DNA of 9,591 bases from positions 1 through 9,591 of the forward strand of contig WOYR01000086.1 of the NCBI GenBank assembly GCA_011620705.1. The letters are read 5' to 3'. This document shows positions 1-5,083 of this stretch, piece by piece (positions within the stretch are counted from its first letter, which is position 1; every line of letters begins with the position of its first letter). A program made the position numbers and the translations under genes. The notes beneath the pieces were generated by a model. The model made no database searches, was not told where the DNA came from, and was given only the letters and a program-made list of their open reading frames with translations. This DNA comes from Microbacteriaceae bacterium (lineage in GTDB: Bacteria > Actinomycetota > Actinomycetes > Actinomycetales > Microbacteriaceae).

Positions 1-27
1 GGCCAGGATGCTGCGCACGCCGCTGCC

Positions 28-33
28 TAGCAT
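28..33 (+). promoter_or_regulatory. Candidate -10 box (TAGCAT) of a leaderless promoter for the DUF1801 gene
   Basis: TAGCAT fits the actinobacterial TAnnnT -10 pattern. Seven bases later comes the ATG at 41, so transcription would begin at or next to the start codon. No convincing Shine-Dalgarno sequence precedes any candidate start, which agrees with a leaderless message. No good -35 box is visible, and the window begins only 27 bases upstream. This is weak evidence from a short degenerate motif. Confidence 0.3.
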
Positions 34-40
34 GGATGCC

Positions 41-472
41 ATGGCAGAGACGAAGAGCGCAAAGTCCGGTTTCAGCGCCCAGGAGCGTGCTGCGATGAAG
101 CAGCGCGCGGCCGAACTCAAGCTGGCGACCACGCGCGAGACCGGTGCCAAGGCCCTGGCCGATGCCATCGCGGCGATGACGGGCCTTGACCGCGAACTCG
201 CGCAGCAACTGGACGGCATCATCATGGCGGCAGCGCCCGGCTTGGCCAAGAAGACCTACTACGGATTCCCGGCATACGTCTTCGACGACAAGACGATCCT
301 GTTCTTCAAGCCCGCCGCGAAGTTCAAGGAGCGCTACGCGACCCTCGCCTTCGATTCCCCGGCCAGGATCGACGACGGCACGATGTGGCCGACATCGTGG
401 GCCGTGACCGCCCCGCTCACCGCGGCGCAGGCCGAGATGGTCGGCGAGCTGGTGAAGAAGGCCACGCGCTAG
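41..472 (+). CDS. DUF1801 domain-containing protein (YdhG-like)
   Basis: A 143-residue cytoplasmic protein. The N-terminal third (residues 10-45) is charged and helical. The core from about residue 45 to 135 carries the DUF1801 pattern KTYYGFPAYVFDDKTILFF (residues 71-89) followed by the AKFKERYATLAF segment. This fold is shared with the YdhG/Fra-like family, whose members have been linked to iron handling or remain uncharacterised, so no reaction can be assigned. In-frame ATGs also exist at 8 and 32. I chose 41 because a TAGCAT -10-like box lies seven bases before it, giving a plausible leaderless start, and because family members usually begin with a short M-A-(E/D)-x leader like this one. 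It has no signal peptide or membrane segment. Its TAG stop shares bases with the stop of the convergent pabB gene. Family assignment is fairly secure; the start is uncertain. Confidence 0.8.
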   Translation: MAETKSAKSGFSAQERAAMKQRAAELKLATTRETGAKALADAIAAMTGLDRELAQQLDGIIMAAAPGLAKKTYYGFPAYVFDDKTILFFKPAAKFKERYATLAFDSPARIDDGTMWPTSWAVTAPLTAAQAEMVGELVKKATR

Positions 473-1791
473 TCCGACCCGGCCCCCAGCGCCCAGAGCA
501 TGCTCCGGGCTTTGAGCATCGTCTCGTCGTACTCCTCCTCGGGCACCGAGAGGGCGGTGATCCCGCCCCCCGCGCCGAGCGTCGCCGCGGCCGGCGTGAC
601 GACGATGCTGCGGATCACGACCGCGAGATCCACCGTGCCGTCGAGCGAGAAGCGGCCGAACACGCCGGAGAAGACGCCCCGCGGGCCGTCCTCGAGGCGG
701 TCGATCGCCGTCATGGCGCTGTGCTTCGGGGCGCCGGTCATGGATCCGGGTGGCAGGGTCGCCCGGATCAGGTCCGCCGTCGTGCGGCCAGGTTGCAGCG
801 ACGACTCGATCGTGCTGACCAGCTGGTGGACCGTGGCGTACTGCTCGACGCCGAACAGCTCCGTGACCTCGACGCTCCCCAGCTGCGAGACGCGGCTGAG
901 GTCGTTGCGCATGAGGTCGACGATCATCACGTTCTCAGCGCGCTCCTTGTCGTTCGCGCCCAACTCGCGGGCGATCTCCCGGTCGGCGTCCGGATCGGCG
1001 GCGCGCGGCCGGGTCCCCTTCATGGGGCGCGTGACCACGTGCCCGTCCGTCCCCACGCTGAGGAACTGCTCCGGCGATCCGCACACCAGCGCCAGCCCGC
1101 CCGCGCGGAACAGCCCGCCGTGGTGGCTCGGGCTGCGCCGCCGCAAGCGTCGGTGCAGCGCGACCGGGTCGAATGCGCCATCGACGGTTGCCTCGTTGCA
1201 GAGGCAGAGCTGGTAGAACTCCCCATCGCCGATGAGGCGCTGCGCCTCGCGGATGCGGTCGAGGTAGCCGGCCCGGTCGTGGCGCCAGCGGGCCGGGCCG
1301 GCGCCGGGCGGGGCGGGTGGCGGCTCGGCGATCGGCTCTGAGGGGAGCGACGCGAGCTCGCGCTCCATCGCCTCCATCCAGGCGCCCGCCTCTGCGCCGT
1401 CGTCGAGCGTCATCAGCCGGATGCTCCGCCTGCTGTGGTCGAACACGATCGCCCGGTCGAGGAAGCCGAGCACCATCGCCGGAGTCCCGGCGCGGTGCGC
1501 GGGTGTCCGCTGCTCGGCGGCGCCCGCCTCGTAGCCGATCCATCCCGCCCAGCCGAGAGGGGTCGGGGCCGCGCGCGGCTCGACGCGGGGCGCAGCGGCC
1601 AGCAGCTCCTGCAGGGTGTCGATCGCGGCATCCGGCTCGTCGACCGTCACGAGACGGCTCGGGACGCCCATGACGGACATGCCGGAGACGGCGTCCGGCC
1701 CGGCGTCGAGCCAGATCGACGCGGGTGCCTGGGCGAACAGACTCAGGTGGACGCGCTCCGGATCCGCCCAGCCCGCGGCTGTCTCGCGCAC
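469..1791 (-). CDS. pabB: Aminodeoxychorismate synthase component I (PabB)
   Basis: A 440-residue chorismate-binding enzyme. With a glutaminase partner (PabA, not in this window) it converts chorismate to 4-amino-4-deoxychorismate for p-aminobenzoate and folate synthesis in the cytoplasm. An N-terminal domain (residues 1-150) contains FxLDAG-like and GWIGYEAG elements. The chorismate-binding domain spans about 172-435. Visible signatures are GDGEFYQLCLCNE (188-200), ENVMIVDLMRNDLSRV (286-301), LPPGSMTGAPK (346-356) and the C-terminal EEEYDETMLKAR (418-429). The segment RPMKGTRPR places Lys258 where PabB-type enzymes have the nucleophilic lysine of the PIKGT motif; anthranilate synthase TrpE has Ala there. 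This favours PabB over TrpE. The GTG start lies directly after the TGA of the upstream gene (TGAGTG) with no clear ribosome binding site, so translational coupling is likely. A later start would remove the conserved WLDAG region. No glutaminase domain is fused. Confidence 0.93.
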   Translation of the reverse strand: MRETAAGWADPERVHLSLFAQAPASIWLDAGPDAVSGMSVMGVPSRLVTVDEPDAAIDTLQELLAAAPRVEPRAAPTPLGWAGWIGYEAGAAEQRTPAHRAGTPAMVLGFLDRAIVFDHSRRSIRLMTLDDGAEAGAWMEAMERELASLPSEPIAEPPPAPPGAGPARWRHDRAGYLDRIREAQRLIGDGEFYQLCLCNEATVDGAFDPVALHRRLRRRSPSHHGGLFRAGGLALVCGSPEQFLSVGTDGHVVTRPMKGTRPRAADPDADREIARELGANDKERAENVMIVDLMRNDLSRVSQLGSVEVTELFGVEQYATVHQLVSTIESSLQPGRTTADLIRATLPPGSMTGAPKHSAMTAIDRLEDGPRGVFSGVFGRFSLDGTVDLAVVIRSIVVTPAAATLGAGGGITALSVPEEEYDETMLKARSMLWALGAGSD

Positions 1792-2157
1792 TCAGTCGGT
1801 GCGCGTCCAGTGCTCGCGGCCGAAGAGCTTCGCGAGGTGCGCGGTGAGCGAAGGGCCGATGCCCTGCAGAGCGTCGACCTCGAAGATCGGTTCGCCGTCG
1901 GGCTTGGGCAGCGCATCGACATCCGGGTCGGCGATGGTGGTGCGGACCGCGGTCGTGGTGATCGAGTCGATCCGATCGCGGTCGACGAAGCGGATGCCCC
2001 GATGCGTCTTCACGACGATCCCGTCGAACAGGTCGAGATTCTCGTCGGCCAGCACGTGCGCGACGGTGCCGAATTCGGTGCCCGACGCGGTCAGCACCGG
2101 GGTGCCGGTCGCGAGGGCCTGGTAGGAGATGGGCTGTCCGGTGCCGAGATCCGCCAT
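1792..2157 (-). CDS. PRC-barrel-like hypothetical protein
   Basis: A 121-residue soluble acidic protein of unknown function. Residues 17-77 form a beta-rich segment (GTPVLTASGTEFGTVAHVL, then LFDGIVVKT and GIRFVDRDRIDSI). It resembles a PRC-barrel or DUF2171-like fold, a small barrel used in RNA-processing and photosystem proteins and in many uncharacterised actinobacterial proteins. The tail (92-121) contains LQGIGPSLTAHLAKLFG, which looks loosely like a helix-hairpin-helix element but may be a simple helix. The start is well supported: GAGGA lies seven bases before the ATG. The TGA abuts the GTG of pabB, so the two are co-transcribed and probably translationally coupled. Nothing in the sequence ties it to folate synthesis. 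Confidence 0.75.
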   Translation of the reverse strand: MADLGTGQPISYQALATGTPVLTASGTEFGTVAHVLADENLDLFDGIVVKTHRGIRFVDRDRIDSITTTAVRTTIADPDVDALPKPDGEPIFEVDALQGIGPSLTAHLAKLFGREHWTRTD

Positions 2158-2164
2158 GGCGACA

Positions 2165-2169
2165 TCCTC
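2165..2169 (-). promoter_or_regulatory. Ribosome binding site GAGGA of the PRC-barrel-like gene
   Basis: On the minus strand GAGGA stands seven bases upstream of the ATG at 2157. This fixes the start of the first gene in the minus-strand unit. The divergent region to its right is shared with the terC-family leader on the other strand. Confidence 0.7.
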
Positions 2170-2218
2170 GCACGGCGAGCTGTCATGCGGCTGGCCCCCG
2201 GGCCGTGACCTCTCGCGC

Positions 2219-2224
2219 TAGGCT
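2219..2224 (+). promoter_or_regulatory. Candidate -10 box (TAGGCT) for the riboswitch leader
   Basis: TAGGCT fits TAnnnT and would place the transcript start near 2231, at the base of the predicted riboswitch. If taken literally, that start would cut off the first three bases of the closing helix (2228-2230), so the true start may lie slightly upstream. No clear -35 box is seen. The GC-rich near-palindrome GGCCCccGGGCC (2193-2204) lies upstream and could be part of the divergent control region. Confidence 0.25.
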
Positions 2225-2227
2225 GGC

Positions 2228-2369
2228 GGTGCGAAGGGGAGTATCCCACCTCGACGCGACCGTCATCACGGGTTCCAGCGCTGCAGCCCCGGTCGCGTTC
2301 GCACGCCGGCTCCGGCAGCACCCGACGGGTGCGGAGGGCCGCCGCGCGCGGGAGAGACGTTCGGACACC
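2228..2369 (+). promoter_or_regulatory. yybP-ykoY-type manganese riboswitch aptamer
   Basis: This leader RNA precedes a TerC-family gene, a classic target of yybP-ykoY Mn2+ riboswitches. The highly conserved GGGGAGTA element is present at 2236-2243. A closing helix forms between GGTGCGAA (2228-2235) and TTCG-ga-CACC (2360-2369, two bulged bases). The 3' element next to it reads GAGACG (2354-2359), close to the family's GAGACC. A perfect eight-pair helix joins CGCGACCG (2255-2262) to CGGTCGCG (2290-2297) and encloses TCATCACGG, similar to the conserved loop of the family. A further hairpin GCACCC-GAC-GGGTGC occupies 2318-2332. Known members sense Mn2+ and raise expression of Mn exporters or TerC proteins. 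Sequence, helices and gene context all agree. The boundary is approximate and the GAGACG variant is atypical. Confidence 0.8.
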
Positions 2370-2376
2370 CGTCGCG

Positions 2377-2408
2377 CCTCCGAGAGGGGGCCTTGTCCGG
2401 AAGGCCCC
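2377..2408 (+). promoter_or_regulatory. Riboswitch expression platform: two mutually exclusive hairpins over the terC RBS
   Basis: GGGGCCTT (2387-2394) and AAGGCCCC (2401-2408) form a perfect eight-pair stem. Its loop and 3' arm contain GGAAGG (2399-2404), the ribosome binding site nine bases before the ATG at 2414. This would block translation. A competing hairpin CCTCC (2377-2381), GAGA tetraloop (2382-2385) and GGGGG (2386-2390), with one G-U pair, uses the same Gs (2387-2390) and would free the binding site. No U-tract follows, so control at translation is more likely than termination. The link to Mn2+ binding is inferred from the aptamer just upstream. Confidence 0.65.
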
Positions 2409-2413
2409 GTCCC

Positions 2414-3403
2414 ATGCAGACCCAGATCCCCGCCTGGTTCGAGATCGGCTCCGCCGTCGCGATGGTGCTGATCCTGGCATTCGACGTGATCCTCGCCTTC
2501 CGGCGGCCGCACATCCCGTCGACCCGCGAATCCGCGCTGTGGATCGGGTTCTACGTGCTGCTCGCCCTGCTCTTCGCGGCGGCGCTGCTGTGGATCGGCG
2601 ACGCCGACCACGCCGGCGAGTTCCTGGCGGGCTGGCTGACCGAGTACAGCCTGTCGATCGACAACCTGTTCGTCTTCCTGCTGATCATGGCGCGCTTCTC
2701 GGTGCCCAGGCCGTACCAGCAGGAGATCCTGATGGTCGGGATCCTGCTCGCCCTGATCCTCCGCGGGATCTTCATCGTGCTCGGGGCGCAGCTGATCGAG
2801 CACTTCAGCTGGATCTTCTACCTCTTCGGCCTGTTCCTGCTGTACACGGCCGCCAACCAGGCCTTCACGAACCACGACGACGAGCTGGAGAACGAGAGCA
2901 GGCTCATCCGCTTCATGCGGAGCAGGATGAATGTCGCGCCGCACTTCGACGGCGCACGCGTGCGCACGGTCGTCGACGGCAAGAAGGTGTTCACACCCGC
3001 CCTGATCGTGTTCATCGCCCTCGGGTCCACCGACCTGCTGTTCGCGCTCGACTCGATCCCGGCGATCTTCGGCATCACCACGAACGCGTTCCTGGTGTTC
3101 GCCGCGAATGTGTTCGCGCTGATGGGCCTGCGGCAGCTGTACTTCCTGCTCGGCGATCTGGTGGAGAAGCTGGTGTACCTGAAGTACGGGATCGCGGCGA
3201 TCCTCGCCTTCATCGGGGTGAAGCTGTTCCTGCACGCGCTGCACGAGAACGAGCTGCCGTTCCTCAACGGCGGCACGGGCTTCGCCTGGGCGCCCGAGAT
3301 CCCGACGATCGTGTCGCTGGGGGTGATCGTGGCGGCGATGGCCGTCGCCGTCGCCGCCTCCCTGCTGAAGCTCCGAATGGATGCTCGCACCTCCGCCCGT
3401 TGA
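2414..3403 (+). CDS. TerC-family integral membrane protein (probable Mn2+ exporter)
   Basis: A 329-residue polytopic membrane protein of the TerC/Alx family. About nine hydrophobic segments are visible: roughly 11-29, 42-62, 79-96, 105-126, 131-150, 196-214, 222-245, 254-275 and 297-317. Both family signatures are intact: EYSLSIDNLFVF (77-88, with Asp83 and Asn84) and STDLLFALDSIPAIFG (205-220, with Asp207 and Asp213). These acidic residues in membrane segments are thought to handle the metal. A charged loop (152-193) separates the two halves. Family members were named for tellurite resistance, but Alx, MntP-linked and YkoY-type proteins act in manganese efflux or metal loading of exported enzymes. 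A TTG in frame at 2393 lies within the control hairpin. ATG 2414 is preferred because GGAAGG precedes it by nine bases and the product then starts with the usual short leader before IPAWFEIGS. The riboswitch upstream supports a manganese role. Confidence 0.92.
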   Translation: MQTQIPAWFEIGSAVAMVLILAFDVILAFRRPHIPSTRESALWIGFYVLLALLFAAALLWIGDADHAGEFLAGWLTEYSLSIDNLFVFLLIMARFSVPRPYQQEILMVGILLALILRGIFIVLGAQLIEHFSWIFYLFGLFLLYTAANQAFTNHDDELENESRLIRFMRSRMNVAPHFDGARVRTVVDGKKVFTPALIVFIALGSTDLLFALDSIPAIFGITTNAFLVFAANVFALMGLRQLYFLLGDLVEKLVYLKYGIAAILAFIGVKLFLHALHENELPFLNGGTGFAWAPEIPTIVSLGVIVAAMAVAVAASLLKLRMDARTSAR

Positions 3404-3419
3404 CTCGCACCTCCGCCCG
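3384..3419 (+). repeat. 16-bp perfect direct repeat straddling the terC stop codon
   Basis: CTCGCACCTCCGCCCG occurs at 3384-3399 and again at 3404-3419, with the TGA stop falling in the four-base spacer. The period is 20 bases, not a multiple of three, so it is not a protein repeat. It lies just upstream of the kinase promoter region. It could be a short tandem duplication or a paired regulator site. Confidence 0.8.
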
Positions 3420-3435
3420 GCAGAGCTCCATTGAT

Positions 3436-3441
3436 TAGGGT
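3436..3441 (+). promoter_or_regulatory. Candidate -10 box (TAGGGT) of a leaderless kinase promoter
   Basis: TAGGGT is followed by exactly six bases and then the kinase ATG at 3448. The predicted transcript start is therefore the A of the start codon, the usual geometry of leaderless actinobacterial messages. A TG two bases before the box (3432-3433) may act as a loose extended element. No -35 box lies at the right distance; TTGACT at 3400-3405 is too far (30 bases). The AGGG inside the box could alternatively serve as a weak ribosome binding site if terC transcription reads through, as no terminator separates the genes. Confidence 0.42.
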
Positions 3442-3447
3442 GACCCC

Positions 3448-4959
3448 ATGCAGCGCCCGCCGAGTTCGCCGCCCGAGATCGAGGGCTACGTCGTCGACCG
3501 GCTGATCGGCTCAGGCGGATTCTCGGATGTCTTCCTCTACGAGCAGCAGCTGCCGCGCCGCAAGGTCGCCGTGAAGGTGCTGCTGACGCATGAACTGACC
3601 GCGGGCGCGCGGGCGGCGTTCACCAGCGAGGCCGATCTGATGGCCCGGCTGTCGACGCACCCGTACATCGTCACGATCTACCAGGCGGGGGTGGCGCGCG
3701 ACGGGCGCCCGTACCTCGTGATGGAGTACTGCTCGCGGCCGAGCCTCGACGAGCGCTACAAGCGGCAGCCGCTCTCGGTGGTCGACGCGCTGCGCACCGG
3801 TATCCGGCTGGCGGGGGCGGTCGCGACCGCGCACGCCGCCGGCATCCTGCACCGCGACATCAAGCCGGCCAACGTGCTCACCAATGACTACGGCTGGCCG
3901 GCGCTGACCGACTTCGGCATCGCGAGCGACTTCGCGGATGGCGCCGACTCTGCGGGCGGACTGCACGCGGCGGACGCGGAGAGTCCGGACCCGGAGGCAT
4001 CCATCGGGATGAGCGTCCCGTGGAGCCCGCCCGAGATGTTCGCCGATGTGCCGACCCCCGATGTGCGCAGCGACATCTTCTCGCTCGCCGCCACGATCCA
4101 CACCGTGCTCGCCGGTCGCACGCCGTTCGAGGTGCCGGGCGGGCCGAACGGGACGCACGACGTGATCGCGCGCATCGAGCGCGGCCAGGTGACCCCGCTG
4201 CAGCGCGACGACGTGCCGCCGACCCTCTCGGCCGTGCTGGCCAAGGGGATGGCGCCGAGGCGCGAGAACCGCTACCCGACTGTGATCGAGTTCGCCCGCG
4301 GGCTGCAGCGCGTCGAGCTCGAGCTGGGCTACGCGCCGACCACCATCGAGCTGCCAATGGAGGATGAGCCGCCCGCCGCTCCCGTCGAGGGCGAGGAGAC
4401 CCGGTTGCGCGCGGTGCCAGAGGTGCAGGCGCAGCCGCTCGCGCCGGCGCGCGGTACTGCGGCGGCGCCGGTGCGCGGGACCGCTGCCGTGCCGGAGCCG
4501 ACTCCCGAGCCGTCCGCCGAGCCGTCCGCCGAGCCGAGGGGCACTGGGTCGCGCCGTCGCATCCTGATCGCCGTGCTCGCCGTGCTCGCGGTTCTGGCGC
4601 TCGCCGCTGTGGTGCTCGCGGTGGTGATCGGCGGTCGAGGATCGGCACCGGCGCCGACTCCGTCCGCCGAGTCGGGCGGTGGCCCGGCCGTCGTCGGCCC
4701 GAGCGTGCCGCAGGCGAGCAACGGCGCCGCCGTGCCGAGCGCCGATGGCCGCTCGGTGGTCTTCACCTGGAGCAACCCCCGACCTCAGAGCGGCGACGTC
4801 TACTACTGGGCGCGCGCCGAGACGCCGTCCGAGCGGCAGGCGGTGCAGCAGACCTCGGCGACGGTGACCGGGGTGGTGCCGGGGAGCAGGGTCTGCATCG
4901 ATGTCGAGATCGGGCGCGCCGGCGCGACCGGGGATCCGCTCACGATCTGCACCGGCTGA
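3448..4959 (+). CDS. Transmembrane Ser/Thr protein kinase with FN3-like extracellular domain
   Basis: A 503-residue eukaryote-like (Hanks-type) kinase. The cytoplasmic kinase domain spans about 11-290: glycine loop GSGGFSDV (21-28), VAVK with Lys43, helix-C Glu61, catalytic HRDIKPAN (135-142, Asp137), and DFG (155-157). The APE position reads SPPE (193-196) within SVPWSPPE, unlike the usual GTxxYMAPE. It should be active. A Pro/Ala/Glu-rich linker (300-368) with short repeats leads to one membrane helix (about 372-395). The outer part (about 412-503) looks like a fibronectin type III domain (SVVFTWSNP, GDVYYW, then a Val-rich strand) with Cys483 and Cys501 positioned for a disulfide. There are no PASTA repeats, so it is not PknB of the cell-division locus. 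The gene lies 44 bases after terC and 124 bases before the giant Ig/FN3 gene, which may be a functional partner. The start is supported by the leaderless promoter geometry. Substrates are unknown. Confidence 0.93.
   Translation: MQRPPSSPPEIEGYVVDRLIGSGGFSDVFLYEQQLPRRKVAVKVLLTHELTAGARAAFTSEADLMARLSTHPYIVTIYQAGVARDGRPYLVMEYCSRPSLDERYKRQPLSVVDALRTGIRLAGAVATAHAAGILHRDIKPANVLTNDYGWPALTDFGIASDFADGADSAGGLHAADAESPDPEASIGMSVPWSPPEMFADVPTPDVRSDIFSLAATIHTVLAGRTPFEVPGGPNGTHDVIARIERGQVTPLQRDDVPPTLSAVLAKGMAPRRENRYPTVIEFARGLQRVELELGYAPTTIELPMEDEPPAAPVEGEETRLRAVPEVQAQPLAPARGTAAAPVRGTAAVPEPTPEPSAEPSAEPRGTGSRRRILIAVLAVLAVLALAAVVLAVVIGGRGSAPAPTPSAESGGGPAVVGPSVPQASNGAAVPSADGRSVVFTWSNPRPQSGDVYYWARAETPSERQAVQQTSATVTGVVPGSRVCIDVEIGRAGATGDPLTICTG
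4507..4536 (+). repeat. 2.5-copy 12-bp tandem repeat in the kinase linker
   Basis: GAGCCGTCCGCC occurs at 4507-4518 and 4519-4530, with half a copy at 4531-4536, encoding EPSAEPSAEP. A related protein-level repeat (RGTAA-P twice) precedes it at residues 335-348. Such in-frame repeats lengthen a flexible linker between kinase and membrane and can vary between strains. Confidence 0.75.
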
Positions 4960-4978
4960 GCGGACGATCCCCATCGCC

Positions 4979-4993
4979 GCCCGCAGGGCGGGC
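4979..4993 (+). other. Small GC hairpin after the kinase stop codon
   Basis: GCCCGC (4979-4984), loop AGG, GCGGGC (4988-4993) form a six-pair stem 20 bases after the kinase TGA. No T-tract follows, so it is not a standard intrinsic terminator. It may weaken read-through into the next gene or simply protect the 3' end of the message. Confidence 0.3.
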
Positions 4994-5026
4994 CCTCCAC
5001 ACGCATGGATTCGAGGGGCGGGGGGA

Positions 5027-5052
5027 AGAACTCTCATGTTAGTTTGAGTTCT
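5027..5052 (+). repeat. Inverted repeat AGAACTC-N12-GAGTTCT in an AT-rich patch (possible operator/promoter)
   Basis: AGAACTC at 5027-5033 is mirrored by GAGTTCT at 5046-5052 around a 12-base AT-rich centre. This is the most AT-rich stretch of the kinase-to-Ig gap and lies 31 bases before the GTG start of the giant gene. The geometry suits a dimeric regulator or a promoter region. TTGAGT (5044-5049) resembles a -35 box, but no matching -10 is seen at the right distance. The function is inferred from position only. Confidence 0.45.
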
Positions 5053-5070
5053 CGATCGTTCGGCGACACC

Positions 5071-5078
5071 GGGGGGAG
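5071..5078 (+). promoter_or_regulatory. Ribosome binding site of the giant Ig/FN3 gene
   Basis: GGGGGGAG ends five bases before the GTG at 5084. This strong site decides the start: the ATG at 5005 is out of frame, and the membrane segment follows directly after the GTG. Confidence 0.75.
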
Positions 5079-5083
5079 ACCGC

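Noticed and set aside
1..369. GGCCAGGAT at position 1 and again at 361
   Set aside because: A nine-base match in GC-rich coding sequence with no extension is not evidence of a repeat element or attachment site.
385..1341. 318-codon + strand frame across pabB
   Set aside because: It is antisense to pabB, begins inside the DUF1801 gene, and shows no domain.
469..1791. Anthranilate synthase component I (TrpE) as identity of the chorismate enzyme
   Set aside because: The active-site segment reads RPMKGT with lysine, as in PabB, rather than the Ala form of TrpE, and no trp genes are adjacent.
935..2173. 412-codon minus-strand frame overlapping pabB and the PRC-barrel-like gene
   Set aside because: It is a different frame of the same strand, with very Arg-rich low-complexity translation, while both overlapped genes have clear family features or a good ribosome binding site.
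2393..2395. TTG as the terC start codon
   Set aside because: It extends the protein by seven residues that lack family similarity and sits in the regulatory hairpin. ATG 2414 has a better-placed ribosome binding site. It is kept only as a possible alternative start.
2183..3244. 353-codon minus-strand frame opposite terC
   Set aside because: It is rich in Glu, Gln, His and Arg, being the antisense of hydrophobic membrane codons. TerC signatures on the + strand are intact.
3438..3446. GGG-TGA-CCC mini-hairpin before the kinase start as a terminator
   Set aside because: Only three base pairs and no T-tract; it overlaps the -10 box and is unlikely to fold or terminate.
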